Source of the DNA: Mycolicibacterium porcinum
GTDB taxonomy: Bacteria > Actinomycetota > Actinomycetes > Mycobacteriales > Mycobacteriaceae
Length of the DNA stretch: 64,000 nt
Reading direction: 5' to 3'
Assembly (NCBI GenBank): GCA_001942045.1
Contig: MSTD01000024.1
Coordinates: 25,372-89,371 of the forward strand
Shown here: one piece after another, positions 28,826-37,411 of the stretch
Layout of the letters: each line of letters opens with the position of its first letter
Position numbering within the stretch: the stretch's first letter is position 1
Made by a program: the position numbers and the translations under genes
The notes under the pieces: model-generated
Database searches by the model: none
Seen by the model: only the letters and a program-made list of their open reading frames with translations
Told to the model about the DNA's origin: nothing

Positions 28826-30151
28826 TCAGTCGGCGGCAGGCATCCGGTTCCAGTGCGGGATCAGCAGGAGCATGGAAAGCAGTGCCGCACCGGCGAATCC
28901 GTAGAACAGCGTCGTCGTGCTCAGGTAGCCGGGCAACAGACCGCCGAGGATCGCACCGACCGAACCACAGCAGTTGATCAGACCGGCCGCGGTACCGGCG
29001 TGCTTGGAAGTCCCGAAGTCCACCGCGGCGACACACGAGATCATCGCGTCGGCGCCGTACACGCTCAGGCCGATCACGCCGAGCACGGCCACCATGATCC
29101 ACGGATTGCCCGTCGCGGTCAGCGGACCGAACAGCGCCAGCACCGCCACCAGGATTCCGAGGCTGATCACACACGCGGGGACCCGGCGGGCGCTGAACAT
29201 CCGGTCGGAGATCCGGCCGAGCAGGATCGGGGCGACGACACCGGCGATTCCGAAGGCCACCGGGATGGTCACGGCCTGGAACTTGTCGCCGTCCACCAGT
29301 CGCTCGGCCACGATCACCGGGCCCCACAGCAGGATCGCGTAGCGGGCCGGCTTGAGCAGGAAGTACGACGCACCAAGGGTTCTCACCATGCTGTCGCTGA
29401 GCACCACCTTCAGCGATTCCCGCCACGACGGGGTCGGTTCGGCAACCGCCTCGGCCTCGGGCGAGTCGTCGAGCGCAGCGATGTCCTCTTTCGCGTGGTA
29501 CTCCTCGATCGGCGGCAACCCGACGTCCTGCGGCCGGTTGCGCTGGAACAGCAGCACGAGCACGAACACCGCGGCCACGACGGCCGCACCGGCGAAGAAC
29601 GCCGCCCGCCACGTGCCGAACACGTCGTAGGCCACCCAGCCCAGGATCGGTGCGGCCACCAGACCGCCGAATGCGTAGTTGGTGCTCCACAATCCGAGGA
29701 CACGACCCCGCTCTCCGATGGAGAAGAACTGGGCCATGTTGCTCAGCGTCGGCGACCAGCCGGTGGACTGGGCCAGGCCCTGCACGATCATCAGCGGCAG
29801 CAGGAACACCAGCGCCGGCAGCAGCCCCATGAAGACGGTGGCGATCGCCGAGATCGCCAGGCCGCCGAGGATCACCACCCGGGGACCGAACCGGTCGGAC
29901 ACCTGGCCCCAGACGAACTGGCCCACCGCATAGGCGGCGAGGTAGGCGGCGTCGAGATTGGCCATCACGCTCTTGGTCAGGTGCGTGCTCAGGATCGGGT
30001 CTTCGAGGATGCCGAGCTTGGCCACGGAGAAGGCCTGGCGCGTGAAATAGAAACCGGCATAGGCGATCCAGGTGACGGCGAAGATCTGGATACGCCAATG
30101 GCGGTAGCGCGGGATGGTCGATGGAGTGACGGGAATCGCGGTTTGAGTCAT
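28826..30151 (-). CDS. OPA-family (GlpT/UhpT-like) MFS transporter
   Basis: 441 aa, about 12 membrane helices. YAGFYFTRQAFSVAKLGI near residues 32-49 is the hallmark first-helix region of organophosphate:phosphate antiporters; helix 4-5 has SPTLSNMAQFFSIGERGR and the central loop is acidic. ATG 30151 follows AGAGGT; upstream in-frame codons read as non-protein. Family substrates are phosphate esters, and the adjacent PhnX-like hydrolase and FAD enzyme suggest an organophosphonate. A 181-bp gap to the upstream PhnX-like gene holds no gene that I can support. Confidence 0.92.
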   Translation of the reverse strand: MTQTAIPVTPSTIPRYRHWRIQIFAVTWIAYAGFYFTRQAFSVAKLGILEDPILSTHLTKSVMANLDAAYLAAYAVGQFVWGQVSDRFGPRVVILGGLAISAIATVFMGLLPALVFLLPLMIVQGLAQSTGWSPTLSNMAQFFSIGERGRVLGLWSTNYAFGGLVAAPILGWVAYDVFGTWRAAFFAGAAVVAAVFVLVLLFQRNRPQDVGLPPIEEYHAKEDIAALDDSPEAEAVAEPTPSWRESLKVVLSDSMVRTLGASYFLLKPARYAILLWGPVIVAERLVDGDKFQAVTIPVAFGIAGVVAPILLGRISDRMFSARRVPACVISLGILVAVLALFGPLTATGNPWIMVAVLGVIGLSVYGADAMISCVAAVDFGTSKHAGTAAGLINCCGSVGAILGGLLPGYLSTTTLFYGFAGAALLSMLLLIPHWNRMPAAD

Positions 30152-30332
30152 GAAATTGCACCTCTGGTGGGCGTGCTGCAGGCGGTGTGCTGACGGGCCG
30201 GGGCAGATAGCCGAGCGAGTGTGGCCGAACGTCAGAGGCAGGTTTCTCTTGCGAGAACGGGTGCAGAAGAGGTGCGGCGGTCGGGAGGCGCGGCCTGCGA
30301 CCGACCGCCGCAGGGCTGTAGTGGTGAGCGGA

Positions 30333-31031
30333 CTATCGGAGGGCTGCCACCAGAGCGGGGAGATCGGCGACGCTGTCCAGGATGTGCGTGGCACCCGCCT
30401 CGGACAGCTGGGCCCGGTTGTGGGCACCGGTCAGCACGCCGATCGAGGCTCGTGCCCCGGCGCGCAGGCCGCTGATGACGTCCGACGAGGTGTCACCGAG
30501 CACGATCATCGAACGCACCGAGTCGGTTTGGGTCTGCATCAGCGCGGTCAGCGGCATGTCCGGGTAGGGCCGACCGCGGACCCCTGCCGAGGGGCACAGC
30601 ACCACGTCGGCGAGGTTCTGCCAGCCCAGCGCCTCGATGATGGCGGTTTGGGTTTCGCGGGCGAAGCCGGTGGTCAACGCGGTCTTGATACCGCTGGAGC
30701 GCAAAGATGTAATGACATCTTCAGCACCCGGGATCGGGCTGCAATTGCCCTCGGAGACCAGCTGGGCGTAGCAGCGTTCGAACTCCTTGTTCGCGGCCTG
30801 CGCCTGCTCCTCGTTGCCCTTGGCCAGGTGCCGGAACACCACGATCTTGGATTGCCCCATGGTGTCGGAGACGTAGCGCAGCATCTCCTCGCGGTCGGCG
30901 TCGGTCTTCGACAGACCGGCGTGGGTGTCGGCGGCCAGGAAGGACTGCTCAACCAGCCCGCTGTCCTCGACGGTGGTGCCGGCCATGTCGAAGACGACCA
31001 GGCTGATCGGATCAGTTGCTTTGGTGCCCAT
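30333..31031 (-). CDS. Phosphonatase-like HAD hydrolase (PhnX-like, TIGR03351 type)
   Basis: 232 aa. HAD motif I is DMAGT (Asp15, Ala17): the DxA form seen in phosphonoacetaldehyde hydrolase, unlike the DxD of common HAD phosphatases. MGQSK (58-62) aligns with the MGLxK segment of PhnX that carries the Schiff-base lysine. GDTSSDV is motif IV. It would cleave a C-P bond of an oxidised aminophosphonate; the exact substrate is not determined. It lies 26 bp after the FAD enzyme. Confidence 0.88.
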   Translation of the reverse strand: MGTKATDPISLVVFDMAGTTVEDSGLVEQSFLAADTHAGLSKTDADREEMLRYVSDTMGQSKIVVFRHLAKGNEEQAQAANKEFERCYAQLVSEGNCSPIPGAEDVITSLRSSGIKTALTTGFARETQTAIIEALGWQNLADVVLCPSAGVRGRPYPDMPLTALMQTQTDSVRSMIVLGDTSSDVISGLRAGARASIGVLTGAHNRAQLSEAGATHILDSVADLPALVAALR

Positions 31032-31057
31032 TGGTTTATCCCTTCGAGTTGGGTTGT

Positions 31058-32194
31058 TCAGACGGTGGCGACGAGTCGGTCCAGCGCGTTGCCGACGCTG
31101 GCGTGGGCCAGGCCCATGCTGGTGGTCATGCCGATGCCGGTGGTGACGGTGACGACGTGGGTGCCCTCGACGGGCTGTTCGAGCAGGAATTCCTGGTCGG
31201 GCGCGGAGGTGTAAACGCCCTGCCAGCGCTCGCTGACCTCGATGTCGTTGACCCCGAACAGTTTCCGGGCTTCTTCGATGAGGACGGCGAAGCCCTCTTC
31301 GGACTGGAACGGCGGCGCGGAAATGTCGCGGTAGTGGGTGTCGCCGATCAGCAGGGAGCCGTCGGGCTGCGGGGTGTACATCTGGTGCAGGTCGATCGCG
31401 ACGTAGTCGGGGTGCTCGGCCCGCAACCGGTCAGCCACCGCGCCGGTACTCGGGAGCCCCTCGAATCCCGAGTACCTCAGTAGTGACCAACCGGTGAACA
31501 GCGGCGCCGGCAGGGCGAAGGCCAGCGGCAGCCGGGCCCGCAACATGTGCAGCCGGCACCGCAACAGCCCGTCGCGTTCAGCCAGCGCAGGGAACAGTCG
31601 GTCGACGTCGTAGTTGACGGTGACGAACGTCGTCCCCGCATGCAGCGGTCCGCGCGAGGTGCGCACGACGCCCGGCTCGAACCCGGAAGCCGCGGTACGC
31701 CAATGAAAGTCGACACCCTCGGATTCCAGCCACCGCGCGATCGACGGAGCCGCCGTCCGCGGATCGACCTGCAGGTCGTTCGGCAGATACATGCCGCCGG
31801 TGACCCCGGACGCCACCACGGGGATCTGTTCGAGGATCTGCTCACGGCTCAGCAACCGCACCTCGCCGTCGCCGCGGGCGGTGGCGAACTCGTCCATCAC
31901 CGCCAGTTCGTCGTCGTGGCGCGCGACGCAGAAGGTGCCGGACTCGGCCGACCAGAACCCCGCCTTGCGGGACAGGTCGAGCCAGTGCTGACGACCGTTG
32001 CGGGCGTAGTCGAGCGCTTGACCGGACTGCGCGGTGATGCAGGCGTGGCCGAAGTTCTGGACCGAGGCACCGACGACACCGTCGGCGTGATCGACGACGG
32101 CGACGGTCAGTCCCCGCTGATGCGCGTGATAGGCGTGCGCGAGGCCGACGATGCCTGCGCCCACCACCACGACGTCGTAGCTGTGATTTCCCAT
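31058..32194 (-). CDS. FAD-dependent oxidoreductase, TIGR03364 type
   Basis: 378 aa DAO-fold flavoenzyme with GAGIVG (12-17) for FAD binding and a C-terminal TGIGMTTSMGLA segment. The TIGR03364 clade is typically encoded with PhnX-like hydrolases and is proposed to deaminate or demethylate aminophosphonates oxidatively, giving the aldehyde that the hydrolase cleaves. First gene of the minus-strand operon; ATG 32194 is preferred over the 12-codon longer frame. A palindrome 27-44 bp upstream is the probable operator. Confidence 0.9.
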   Translation of the reverse strand: MGNHSYDVVVVGAGIVGLAHAYHAHQRGLTVAVVDHADGVVGASVQNFGHACITAQSGQALDYARNGRQHWLDLSRKAGFWSAESGTFCVARHDDELAVMDEFATARGDGEVRLLSREQILEQIPVVASGVTGGMYLPNDLQVDPRTAAPSIARWLESEGVDFHWRTAASGFEPGVVRTSRGPLHAGTTFVTVNYDVDRLFPALAERDGLLRCRLHMLRARLPLAFALPAPLFTGWSLLRYSGFEGLPSTGAVADRLRAEHPDYVAIDLHQMYTPQPDGSLLIGDTHYRDISAPPFQSEEGFAVLIEEARKLFGVNDIEVSERWQGVYTSAPDQEFLLEQPVEGTHVVTVTTGIGMTTSMGLAHASVGNALDRLVATV

Positions 32195-32220
32195 GCGGAT
32201 ACTGTGGTCCGCATCACCAC

Positions 32221-32238
32221 AACTTGTCAATACAAGTT
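32221..32238. promoter_or_regulatory. Operator of the putative aminophosphonate operon
   Basis: Perfect inverted repeat AACTTGT-CAAT-ACAAGTT in the AT-rich 88-bp gap before the FAD oxidoreductase start. It matches the palindrome upstream of the GntR/UTRA gene. Confidence 0.7.
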
Positions 32239-32282
32239 TGAAGTTTTTACTTGGTGTCTATATATGTAAAGTTCCGTTCACC

Positions 32283-34160
32283 TCACGGCGTGACGATGTC
32301 GAAGTTCGGATCGGGTCGGTCCAGCGCCGCCAGCAGGGCCGGCAGGGCCTCGGCGTCACCGGTGACCTCCACGCCGGGTGCGGTCGCGTCGCCCGACGCC
32401 AAGGCCAGGAGCCGAAGCTTGTCCGCAAGTTTCACCGTGGCGCGGGCACTGCCCTCGTCGGCATCGGCCTTGCGATAGACCAGCACGCCGTTGCGCAGCG
32501 TGAGCCGGTAGTTGTCGCCGGTATCGAGGAAGGTCACGTCGATGGCCAGGTCGAGATCCCACGCCCGCGGCCCGTTGATGCTGATCGCGAGGACGTCGAA
32601 CATCTGCTCCGGACTCAGCTGGGCCAGCATCGTCGGCGCGGTGACCTGGCCGACGGTGCCGACCTTGCCGTCGCGCAATTCCCTGGCACCGGAGAGAAAG
32701 AAGTTGCGCCACGTGGCGTTCTCCGCGCCGTAGGCCAACTGCTCAAGGGTGTCGGCATACAGCGCCCGCGCCGCGGCGTGATCGGCATCGGTGAACATCA
32801 CATGATCCAGAAGCGTTGCCGCCCAACGGTAATCGCCCTCTTCAGAAGCCTTGCGGGCCAGCTCAACGACCCGGTCGACGCCGCCCATCGCCTCGATGTA
32901 GCGAGGTGCGAGCGCCTCGGGCGGGTGCGGCCACAGCCGGCCCGGGTTGCCGTCGAACCAGCCCATGTAGCGCTGGTAGATCGCCTTGACGTTGTGGTTC
33001 ACCGACCCGTAGTAGCCGCGGGCGTGCCAGGCCTTTTCCAGCGCGGGCGGCAGCTGGAACTGCTCGGCGATCTCGACTCCGGTGTAGCCCTGGTTCAGCT
33101 GACGCAGCGTCTGGTCATGCAGGTAGGCGTATAGGTCCCGTTGCAGCGAGAGGAATTCCACGATCCGCTCCCGCCCCCAGGTGGGCCAGTGGTGCGAGGC
33201 GAAGACCACGTCGGCGCGGTCGGCGAACGTGTCGATGGCCTCGGTGAGGTAACCCGCCCAGCCGTGCGGATCGCGCACCAACGCACCACGCAGGGTCAGC
33301 AGGTTGTGCAGATTGTGGGTGGCGTTCTCGGCCATACACAGCGCACGGAACTTGGGGAAGTAGAAGTGCATCTCGGCCGGCGCCTCGGTCCCGGGCGCCA
33401 TCTGGAACTCGATCTCGACACCGTCGATCGTGTGCTTTTCACCGGTTCGGCGGATGTCGATCGTCGGCACGATCATCGCCACCTCGCCCGTCGAGCCGAC
33501 CTGCCCCAGCCCGCAGCCCACCTGCCCTTGCGGCCCGCGCGCGAGTCCCATGCCATACATGTACGTGGCACGACGGGTCATCGCCGTGCCGGCGTAGACG
33601 TTCTCCTGCACCGCGTGTTCGACGAACCCCTCGGGTGCCAGCACCGCCACCTTGCCTGCGTCGACGTCGGCCTGGCTGGTGACACCGAGGACGCCGCCGA
33701 AATGGTCGCCGTGGCTGTGGGTGTAGATGACCGCGACGACCGGCCGGTCCCCGCGGTGCTCGCGATACAGGCCGAGGGCCGCCGCGGCCACCTCGGTGGA
33801 GAGCAACGGGTCGATGACGATGACACCGGTGTCGCCCTCGATGAAGCTGATGTTCGAGATGTCCAGGCCGCGTACCTGATAGATGCCCGGAACCACCTCG
33901 TAGAGCCCCTGTTTGGCGCACAGCTGCGACTGACGCCACAGGCTGGGGTGTACCGACGTCGGCGCATCCCCCTCGAGGAAGGCGTAGGCGTCGTTGTCCC
34001 ACACCACGGTTCCGTCAGCGGCCCGCACCACACACGGTTCCAGCGCGGCGATGAATCCCCGGTCGGCGTCCTCGAAATCGCGGGTGTCCTCGAAAGGCAG
34101 GCTCGTCAGGCGATCCCGGTGGCTGGCCTCGATGACGGCCGCGGGCGGCTTCTGTTGCAT
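32283..34160 (-). CDS. Alkyl/aryl-sulfatase (SdsA1-type metallo-beta-lactamase fold)
   Basis: 625 aa, Rv3762c position. An N-terminal metallo-beta-lactamase domain has THSHGDHFGG (di-zinc site), then AENATHNLHNLLTLRG and FASHHWPTWG; a dimerisation helix region and a C-terminal SCP2-like domain (about 510-625) follow, the order of class III alkylsulfatases. It would hydrolyse sulfate esters of alkyl chains. No signal peptide. The gene begins 18 bp after the imine-reductase-like pair on the same strand. Confidence 0.93.
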   Translation of the reverse strand: MQQKPPAAVIEASHRDRLTSLPFEDTRDFEDADRGFIAALEPCVVRAADGTVVWDNDAYAFLEGDAPTSVHPSLWRQSQLCAKQGLYEVVPGIYQVRGLDISNISFIEGDTGVIVIDPLLSTEVAAAALGLYREHRGDRPVVAVIYTHSHGDHFGGVLGVTSQADVDAGKVAVLAPEGFVEHAVQENVYAGTAMTRRATYMYGMGLARGPQGQVGCGLGQVGSTGEVAMIVPTIDIRRTGEKHTIDGVEIEFQMAPGTEAPAEMHFYFPKFRALCMAENATHNLHNLLTLRGALVRDPHGWAGYLTEAIDTFADRADVVFASHHWPTWGRERIVEFLSLQRDLYAYLHDQTLRQLNQGYTGVEIAEQFQLPPALEKAWHARGYYGSVNHNVKAIYQRYMGWFDGNPGRLWPHPPEALAPRYIEAMGGVDRVVELARKASEEGDYRWAATLLDHVMFTDADHAAARALYADTLEQLAYGAENATWRNFFLSGARELRDGKVGTVGQVTAPTMLAQLSPEQMFDVLAISINGPRAWDLDLAIDVTFLDTGDNYRLTLRNGVLVYRKADADEGSARATVKLADKLRLLALASGDATAPGVEVTGDAEALPALLAALDRPDPNFDIVTP

Positions 34161-34178
34161 GCTGACGAGCCTGCCACC

Positions 34179-35051
34179 TCAGGGTGACGGCACGGTCACG
34201 CTTGTCGGAATGATCCGGCTGATCTCGTCGGCCCCGTGCCCGGCATCGACTGCCGCGTCCACATAGCCCCGGAACGCCGCCAGGGCGCCGGCATCCAGAC
34301 CCGCTGCCTCCGACGCCGCGATCAGATGCCGCACCGAGGCCGCCACCGACGACACCGACGCACTGGGATCGGTGTGCCGGCCGGCTTCGACACGTTCGGC
34401 GATCTCACCGAAGATCGGCGGCAGAATCGCGGCGATGTTGTTCGCGTGCGGCAGCAACTCGGTGGGCGCGATGCCATGGGCGCCGGCCATCGCCAGCGCA
34501 TGCACGAAGCCGCTGACCGAGGTCCAGAACACATCCAGCAGCGCCATGTCGAAGGCCGCGGCAAGGCCGATGTCCTCACCGACCCAGCTGACCGTCGCGA
34601 GCGCGCCGAACACCGGCCGGTGGGTGTCGAACAGATCCCGTGGCCCGGAGAAAAGAATGCTGGCGCTCGGAGTTCCGATGGTGTCGGTCGGTGTCATGAT
34701 GGCCCCGTCCAGATACCGTCCGCCGCGCGCGGTCACCAGCTCCTCCGTGCGCCGTGCCGAATCGGGGATGTCCGAGGACAACCCGACGACCACCCGGCCC
34801 GCGATCGCGTCCCCCGCGGCATCCAGTACCGCGTCCGCGGCCGCCTGATCGACGACGTTCACCAGGATGAGGTCGCCGGCCGCCGCTGCGTCCGCGGGGG
34901 TTTCGGCCCACAGCGCGCCGCGGGCCCGCAGTGCGTCGGCTTTGGCGGGTGTCCGGTTCCACACGGTGGTGCGGAGATTCGCCGCGACCAAGGCTCCGGC
35001 CAGGGCCTGTCCCATCGGTCCGAGGCCGAGCACGGTCACGGTCGTCGTCAT
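34179..35051 (-). CDS. Imine-reductase-like NAD(P)-binding protein, copy 1
   Basis: 290 aa beta-hydroxyacid-dehydrogenase/IRED-fold protein. GLGPMGQALA binds the cofactor, WNRTPAKAD follows, and DGAIMTPTDTIGTPSAS corresponds to the IRED substrate-site loop. FDMALLD in the long helix carries the Asp often used as proton donor. It starts at ATG 35051, overlapping the next copy by 4 bp. The natural substrate is unknown. Confidence 0.88.
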   Translation of the reverse strand: MTTTVTVLGLGPMGQALAGALVAANLRTTVWNRTPAKADALRARGALWAETPADAAAAGDLILVNVVDQAAADAVLDAAGDAIAGRVVVGLSSDIPDSARRTEELVTARGGRYLDGAIMTPTDTIGTPSASILFSGPRDLFDTHRPVFGALATVSWVGEDIGLAAAFDMALLDVFWTSVSGFVHALAMAGAHGIAPTELLPHANNIAAILPPIFGEIAERVEAGRHTDPSASVSSVAASVRHLIAASEAAGLDAGALAAFRGYVDAAVDAGHGADEISRIIPTSVTVPSP

Positions 35052-35923
35052 GCCGCTGCCCCGTTCCTGATGCTCTCGATGATCCGGGCGAAGCCCTCGT
35101 CGCCGTGGCCCGCATCGATCTGCCGGTGGATCAACCGCTGCACCATGTCGACAACTTCGGTGCTGATGCCCTGATCCCGGCTGGCGTTGACGATGTCGGT
35201 GAGATCGGAGAAATAGAGACTCTGCTGTCCGGGGACCGTGTAGTCCCCGCCGTCGATGACGGTCGCGTACTCGGCGACCGCGGGCATGAGGGCAGGCAGC
35301 CACGCCGCGGTGCGGGCTGCGAACTCCTTCGCCGGCACACCGGCCGCCCCCACCATGGCAGCGCCGTGGACGAATCCCGCGAACATCACGTACATGGCCG
35401 ACAGCAGCGCCAGGTCGTACAGCGACGCCATGCCGGCATCCTCGCCGAAGTACTCAGCGCTGCCCCAGAGTTCGAGGAACGTGCGGTGATCCTCGAACAC
35501 CGCGGCCGAGCCGCTGTAGAGGATCGCCGACTGCGGCGTCGCGATCATCTCCGGGGTCGCCATGATGCCGCCGTCGAGGTAGTCCGCCCCGTGGCCGGCG
35601 GCCCACCGGGCCAGCTCGCGGGCGCCTTCCGGTGATGTCGTGGTCAGGTTCAGCAGGCGGCGCCCGGCCAACCGGTCGGCCACCGGGTCGAGGACCTCAT
35701 GCACCGACGCCTGATCGAACAGGCAGACCACGATGAGGTCGGCCTCGAGCGCATCCGCGGGCGTGGGTGCTGCGGTGGCGCCCTCCTCGACGAGTGAGGA
35801 GACCCGTGCGGCGGTGCGGTTCCAGACGCTTGTCGGGTGGCCGGCATTGAGGGCGGTGCGGGCCAGCTGTGATCCCATGGCGCCGAGACCGAGGAAGCTG
35901 ACCGATGGTTGTGTCGTTGTCAT
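35048..35923 (-). CDS. Imine-reductase-like NAD(P)-binding protein, copy 2
   Basis: 291 aa paralogue of the adjacent gene: GLGAMGSQLAR, VWNRTAAR, GGIMATPEMIATPQSAILYS and LYDLALLS. The two are diverged, so the duplication is not recent. First gene of the IRED-IRED-sulfatase unit and divergent from an HxlR regulator. Confidence 0.88.
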   Translation of the reverse strand: MTTTQPSVSFLGLGAMGSQLARTALNAGHPTSVWNRTAARVSSLVEEGATAAPTPADALEADLIVVCLFDQASVHEVLDPVADRLAGRRLLNLTTTSPEGARELARWAAGHGADYLDGGIMATPEMIATPQSAILYSGSAAVFEDHRTFLELWGSAEYFGEDAGMASLYDLALLSAMYVMFAGFVHGAAMVGAAGVPAKEFAARTAAWLPALMPAVAEYATVIDGGDYTVPGQQSLYFSDLTDIVNASRDQGISTEVVDMVQRLIHRQIDAGHGDEGFARIIESIRNGAAA

Positions 35924-35957
35924 GCCACCATCGTTGAAGCAACGCTAACCTTTGAAC

Positions 35958-35984
35958 AAGTACCCACTATTTAGTGCGATACTT
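35958..35984. promoter_or_regulatory. Palindromic operator in the IRED/HxlR intergenic region
   Basis: Nested inverted repeats: AAGTA (35958-35962) with TACTT (35980-35984), and ACTA with TAGT around TT at 35970-35971. It lies in a 102-bp AT-rich divergent region, a typical HxlR target position. Confidence 0.55.
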
Positions 35985-36025
35985 ACTTTTTCGAAACTAT
36001 TGACCCTGAGCAGCGAGGATGTCCG

Positions 36026-36364
36026 ATGGCTCAACTCGGTAAGTTCACCTGCGGGCTGGATGCGGCGTTCGCCGTGGTGGACGGCAAGTGGAAACCGCTC
36101 ATCCTCTGGGAGCTTCAAGAAGGACCGAAGCGGTTCAACGCACTGCATCGCAGCCTGCCCGGGGTGTCCCAGAAGATGCTGACCCAGCACCTCAAGGAAC
36201 TCCAGCGCCATGGCGTCGTGCACCGGGAGAGCTACCACGAGGTGCCGCCGCGGGTGGAGTACTCCATGACGCCGGCCGGCGAGGAGCTCTTGGATGCCCT
36301 TGAGCCACTGGGTAATTGGGCCACCAAGCACATCGAGCTGATCTGTGAGGGGGAGGCGAGCTAG
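36026..36364 (+). CDS. HxlR-family transcriptional regulator
   Basis: 112 aa winged helix. A conserved Cys near the N-terminus (Cys9, KFTCGLDAAF), then GKWKPLILWELQEGPKRFNALHR and VSQKMLTQHLKELQRHGVV, as in HxlR/YodB. Cys near the start can sense electrophiles in this family; by inference the neighbouring reductases may be its targets. SD-like GCGAGGA precedes ATG 36026. Confidence 0.92.
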   Translation: MAQLGKFTCGLDAAFAVVDGKWKPLILWELQEGPKRFNALHRSLPGVSQKMLTQHLKELQRHGVVHRESYHEVPPRVEYSMTPAGEELLDALEPLGNWATKHIELICEGEAS

Positions 36365-36377
36365 CCTTCGCGTCCGG

Positions 36378-36878
36378 TCAGGATCGCTCCACCGTGTGCA
36401 GGGTGACCTCGCCCAGCACTCCCGAGGCGATCTCCGCTGTCATGTACGTGCAGTACGGCTGCCTGCGACGATCGGTCGGGGATCCCGGATTGAGCAGGCG
36501 CAGACCGGTTTTCGCGGTCGTGTCCCAGGGGATGTGACTGTGGCCGAAGACCAGGACATCGGTCCCCGGGTAATCCCGGGCCATCCGAGCCTCCCGGCCG
36601 GTGGCCGCACCCGTCTCGTGGACGACGGTGAACCGCAGGCCGTCCAACGTCACGTCGGCACGTTCGGGTAATCGCCTCCGCAACTCGGCGCCGTCGTTGT
36701 TGCCCCAACACCCGACCAGATGCGCCGCCCGCGAGCTGAGCGCGTCGAGCAGGGCGGGATCGATCCAATCACCGGCGTGGACAACGACATCCGCTTGGTC
36801 CACCTCGTCCCACACCTGCGCCGGGAGATCCTTGGCGCGCTTGGGTACATGGGTATCGGCGATGAGCAGCAGCCGCAT
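36378..36878 (-). CDS. Metallophosphoesterase, YfcE family
   Basis: 166 aa. The dinuclear metal set is complete: D-T-H at 8-10, GDW, GNNDG, H in VVHETG and GHSH. It would hydrolyse phosphodiesters; the substrate is unknown. Convergent with the HxlR gene. TAGGCT 7 nt before the ATG indicates leaderless expression. Confidence 0.93.
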   Translation of the reverse strand: MRLLLIADTHVPKRAKDLPAQVWDEVDQADVVVHAGDWIDPALLDALSSRAAHLVGCWGNNDGAELRRRLPERADVTLDGLRFTVVHETGAATGREARMARDYPGTDVLVFGHSHIPWDTTAKTGLRLLNPGSPTDRRRQPYCTYMTAEIASGVLGEVTLHTVERS

Positions 36879-36885
36879 CCAGCCG

Positions 36886-36891
36886 AGCCTA
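36886..36891 (-). promoter_or_regulatory. Leaderless -10 box of the metallophosphoesterase gene
   Basis: TAGGCT on the minus strand, 7 nt before ATG 36878. Confidence 0.45.
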
Positions 36892-36959
36892 GTTGACCGA
36901 TGCCGATGAGCCCGGGAAGCGCAGCGGCGGGTTCGGGCCCGCGGGCGCGCAGCGCCGCT

Positions 36960-36965
36960 TACACT
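36960..36965 (+). promoter_or_regulatory. Leaderless -10 box of the gene at 36972
   Basis: TACACT, 6 nt before ATG 36972. It supports this start over the longer frame from 36900. Confidence 0.45.
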
Positions 36966-36971
36966 CCGACC

Positions 36972-37328
36972 ATGGATCTACTACGCAACGTAGTTGTTTA
37001 CGCGCATCTCATCGGTTTCGCGGTCATGGTCGGCGCCTGGATCGCCGAGGCAGCGGCCCGACGCTTTCTGATCACCCCGGTGATGACCTACGGCATGACG
37101 CTGTCGCTCATCACCGGTCTGGCCCTGGCCGCGCCGTGGCCGGCCGGCATCGTCCTGAACTATCCCAAGATCGGTACCAAGCTGATCATCCTGATCGCGC
37201 TCGGTGCGGTACTGGGCATCGGCACCGCACGCCAGCGGCGCGCGGGCGGCCAACCGGTCATGGGCCTGTTCATCGCCGCGGGTGTGCTGCCCCTGCTCGC
37301 GTCGGCAATCGCGGTGCTGTGGAACTGA
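36972..37328 (+). CDS. Conserved small membrane protein
   Basis: 118 aa with four hydrophobic segments (about 5-25, 37-55, 68-85 and 98-117) and short polar loops (YPKIGTK, RQRRAGGQP). No functional motif recognised. Transcribed alone, divergent from the metallophosphoesterase. Confidence 0.8.
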   Translation: MDLLRNVVVYAHLIGFAVMVGAWIAEAAARRFLITPVMTYGMTLSLITGLALAAPWPAGIVLNYPKIGTKLIILIALGAVLGIGTARQRRAGGQPVMGLFIAAGVLPLLASAIAVLWN

Positions 37329-37411
37329 GGCCACGGCCGAAGCTGAGCTGAACCTGAGACGTTCCCGTAAAGTTAACTGGCAAACAACAATTGTCGGCAG
37401 GTACGGGAACG

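Noticed and set aside
27924..30161. 745-codon minus-strand frame across the GntR gene and the transporter
   Set aside because: It crosses two supported genes and a terminator, and is Arg-rich without recognisable domains.
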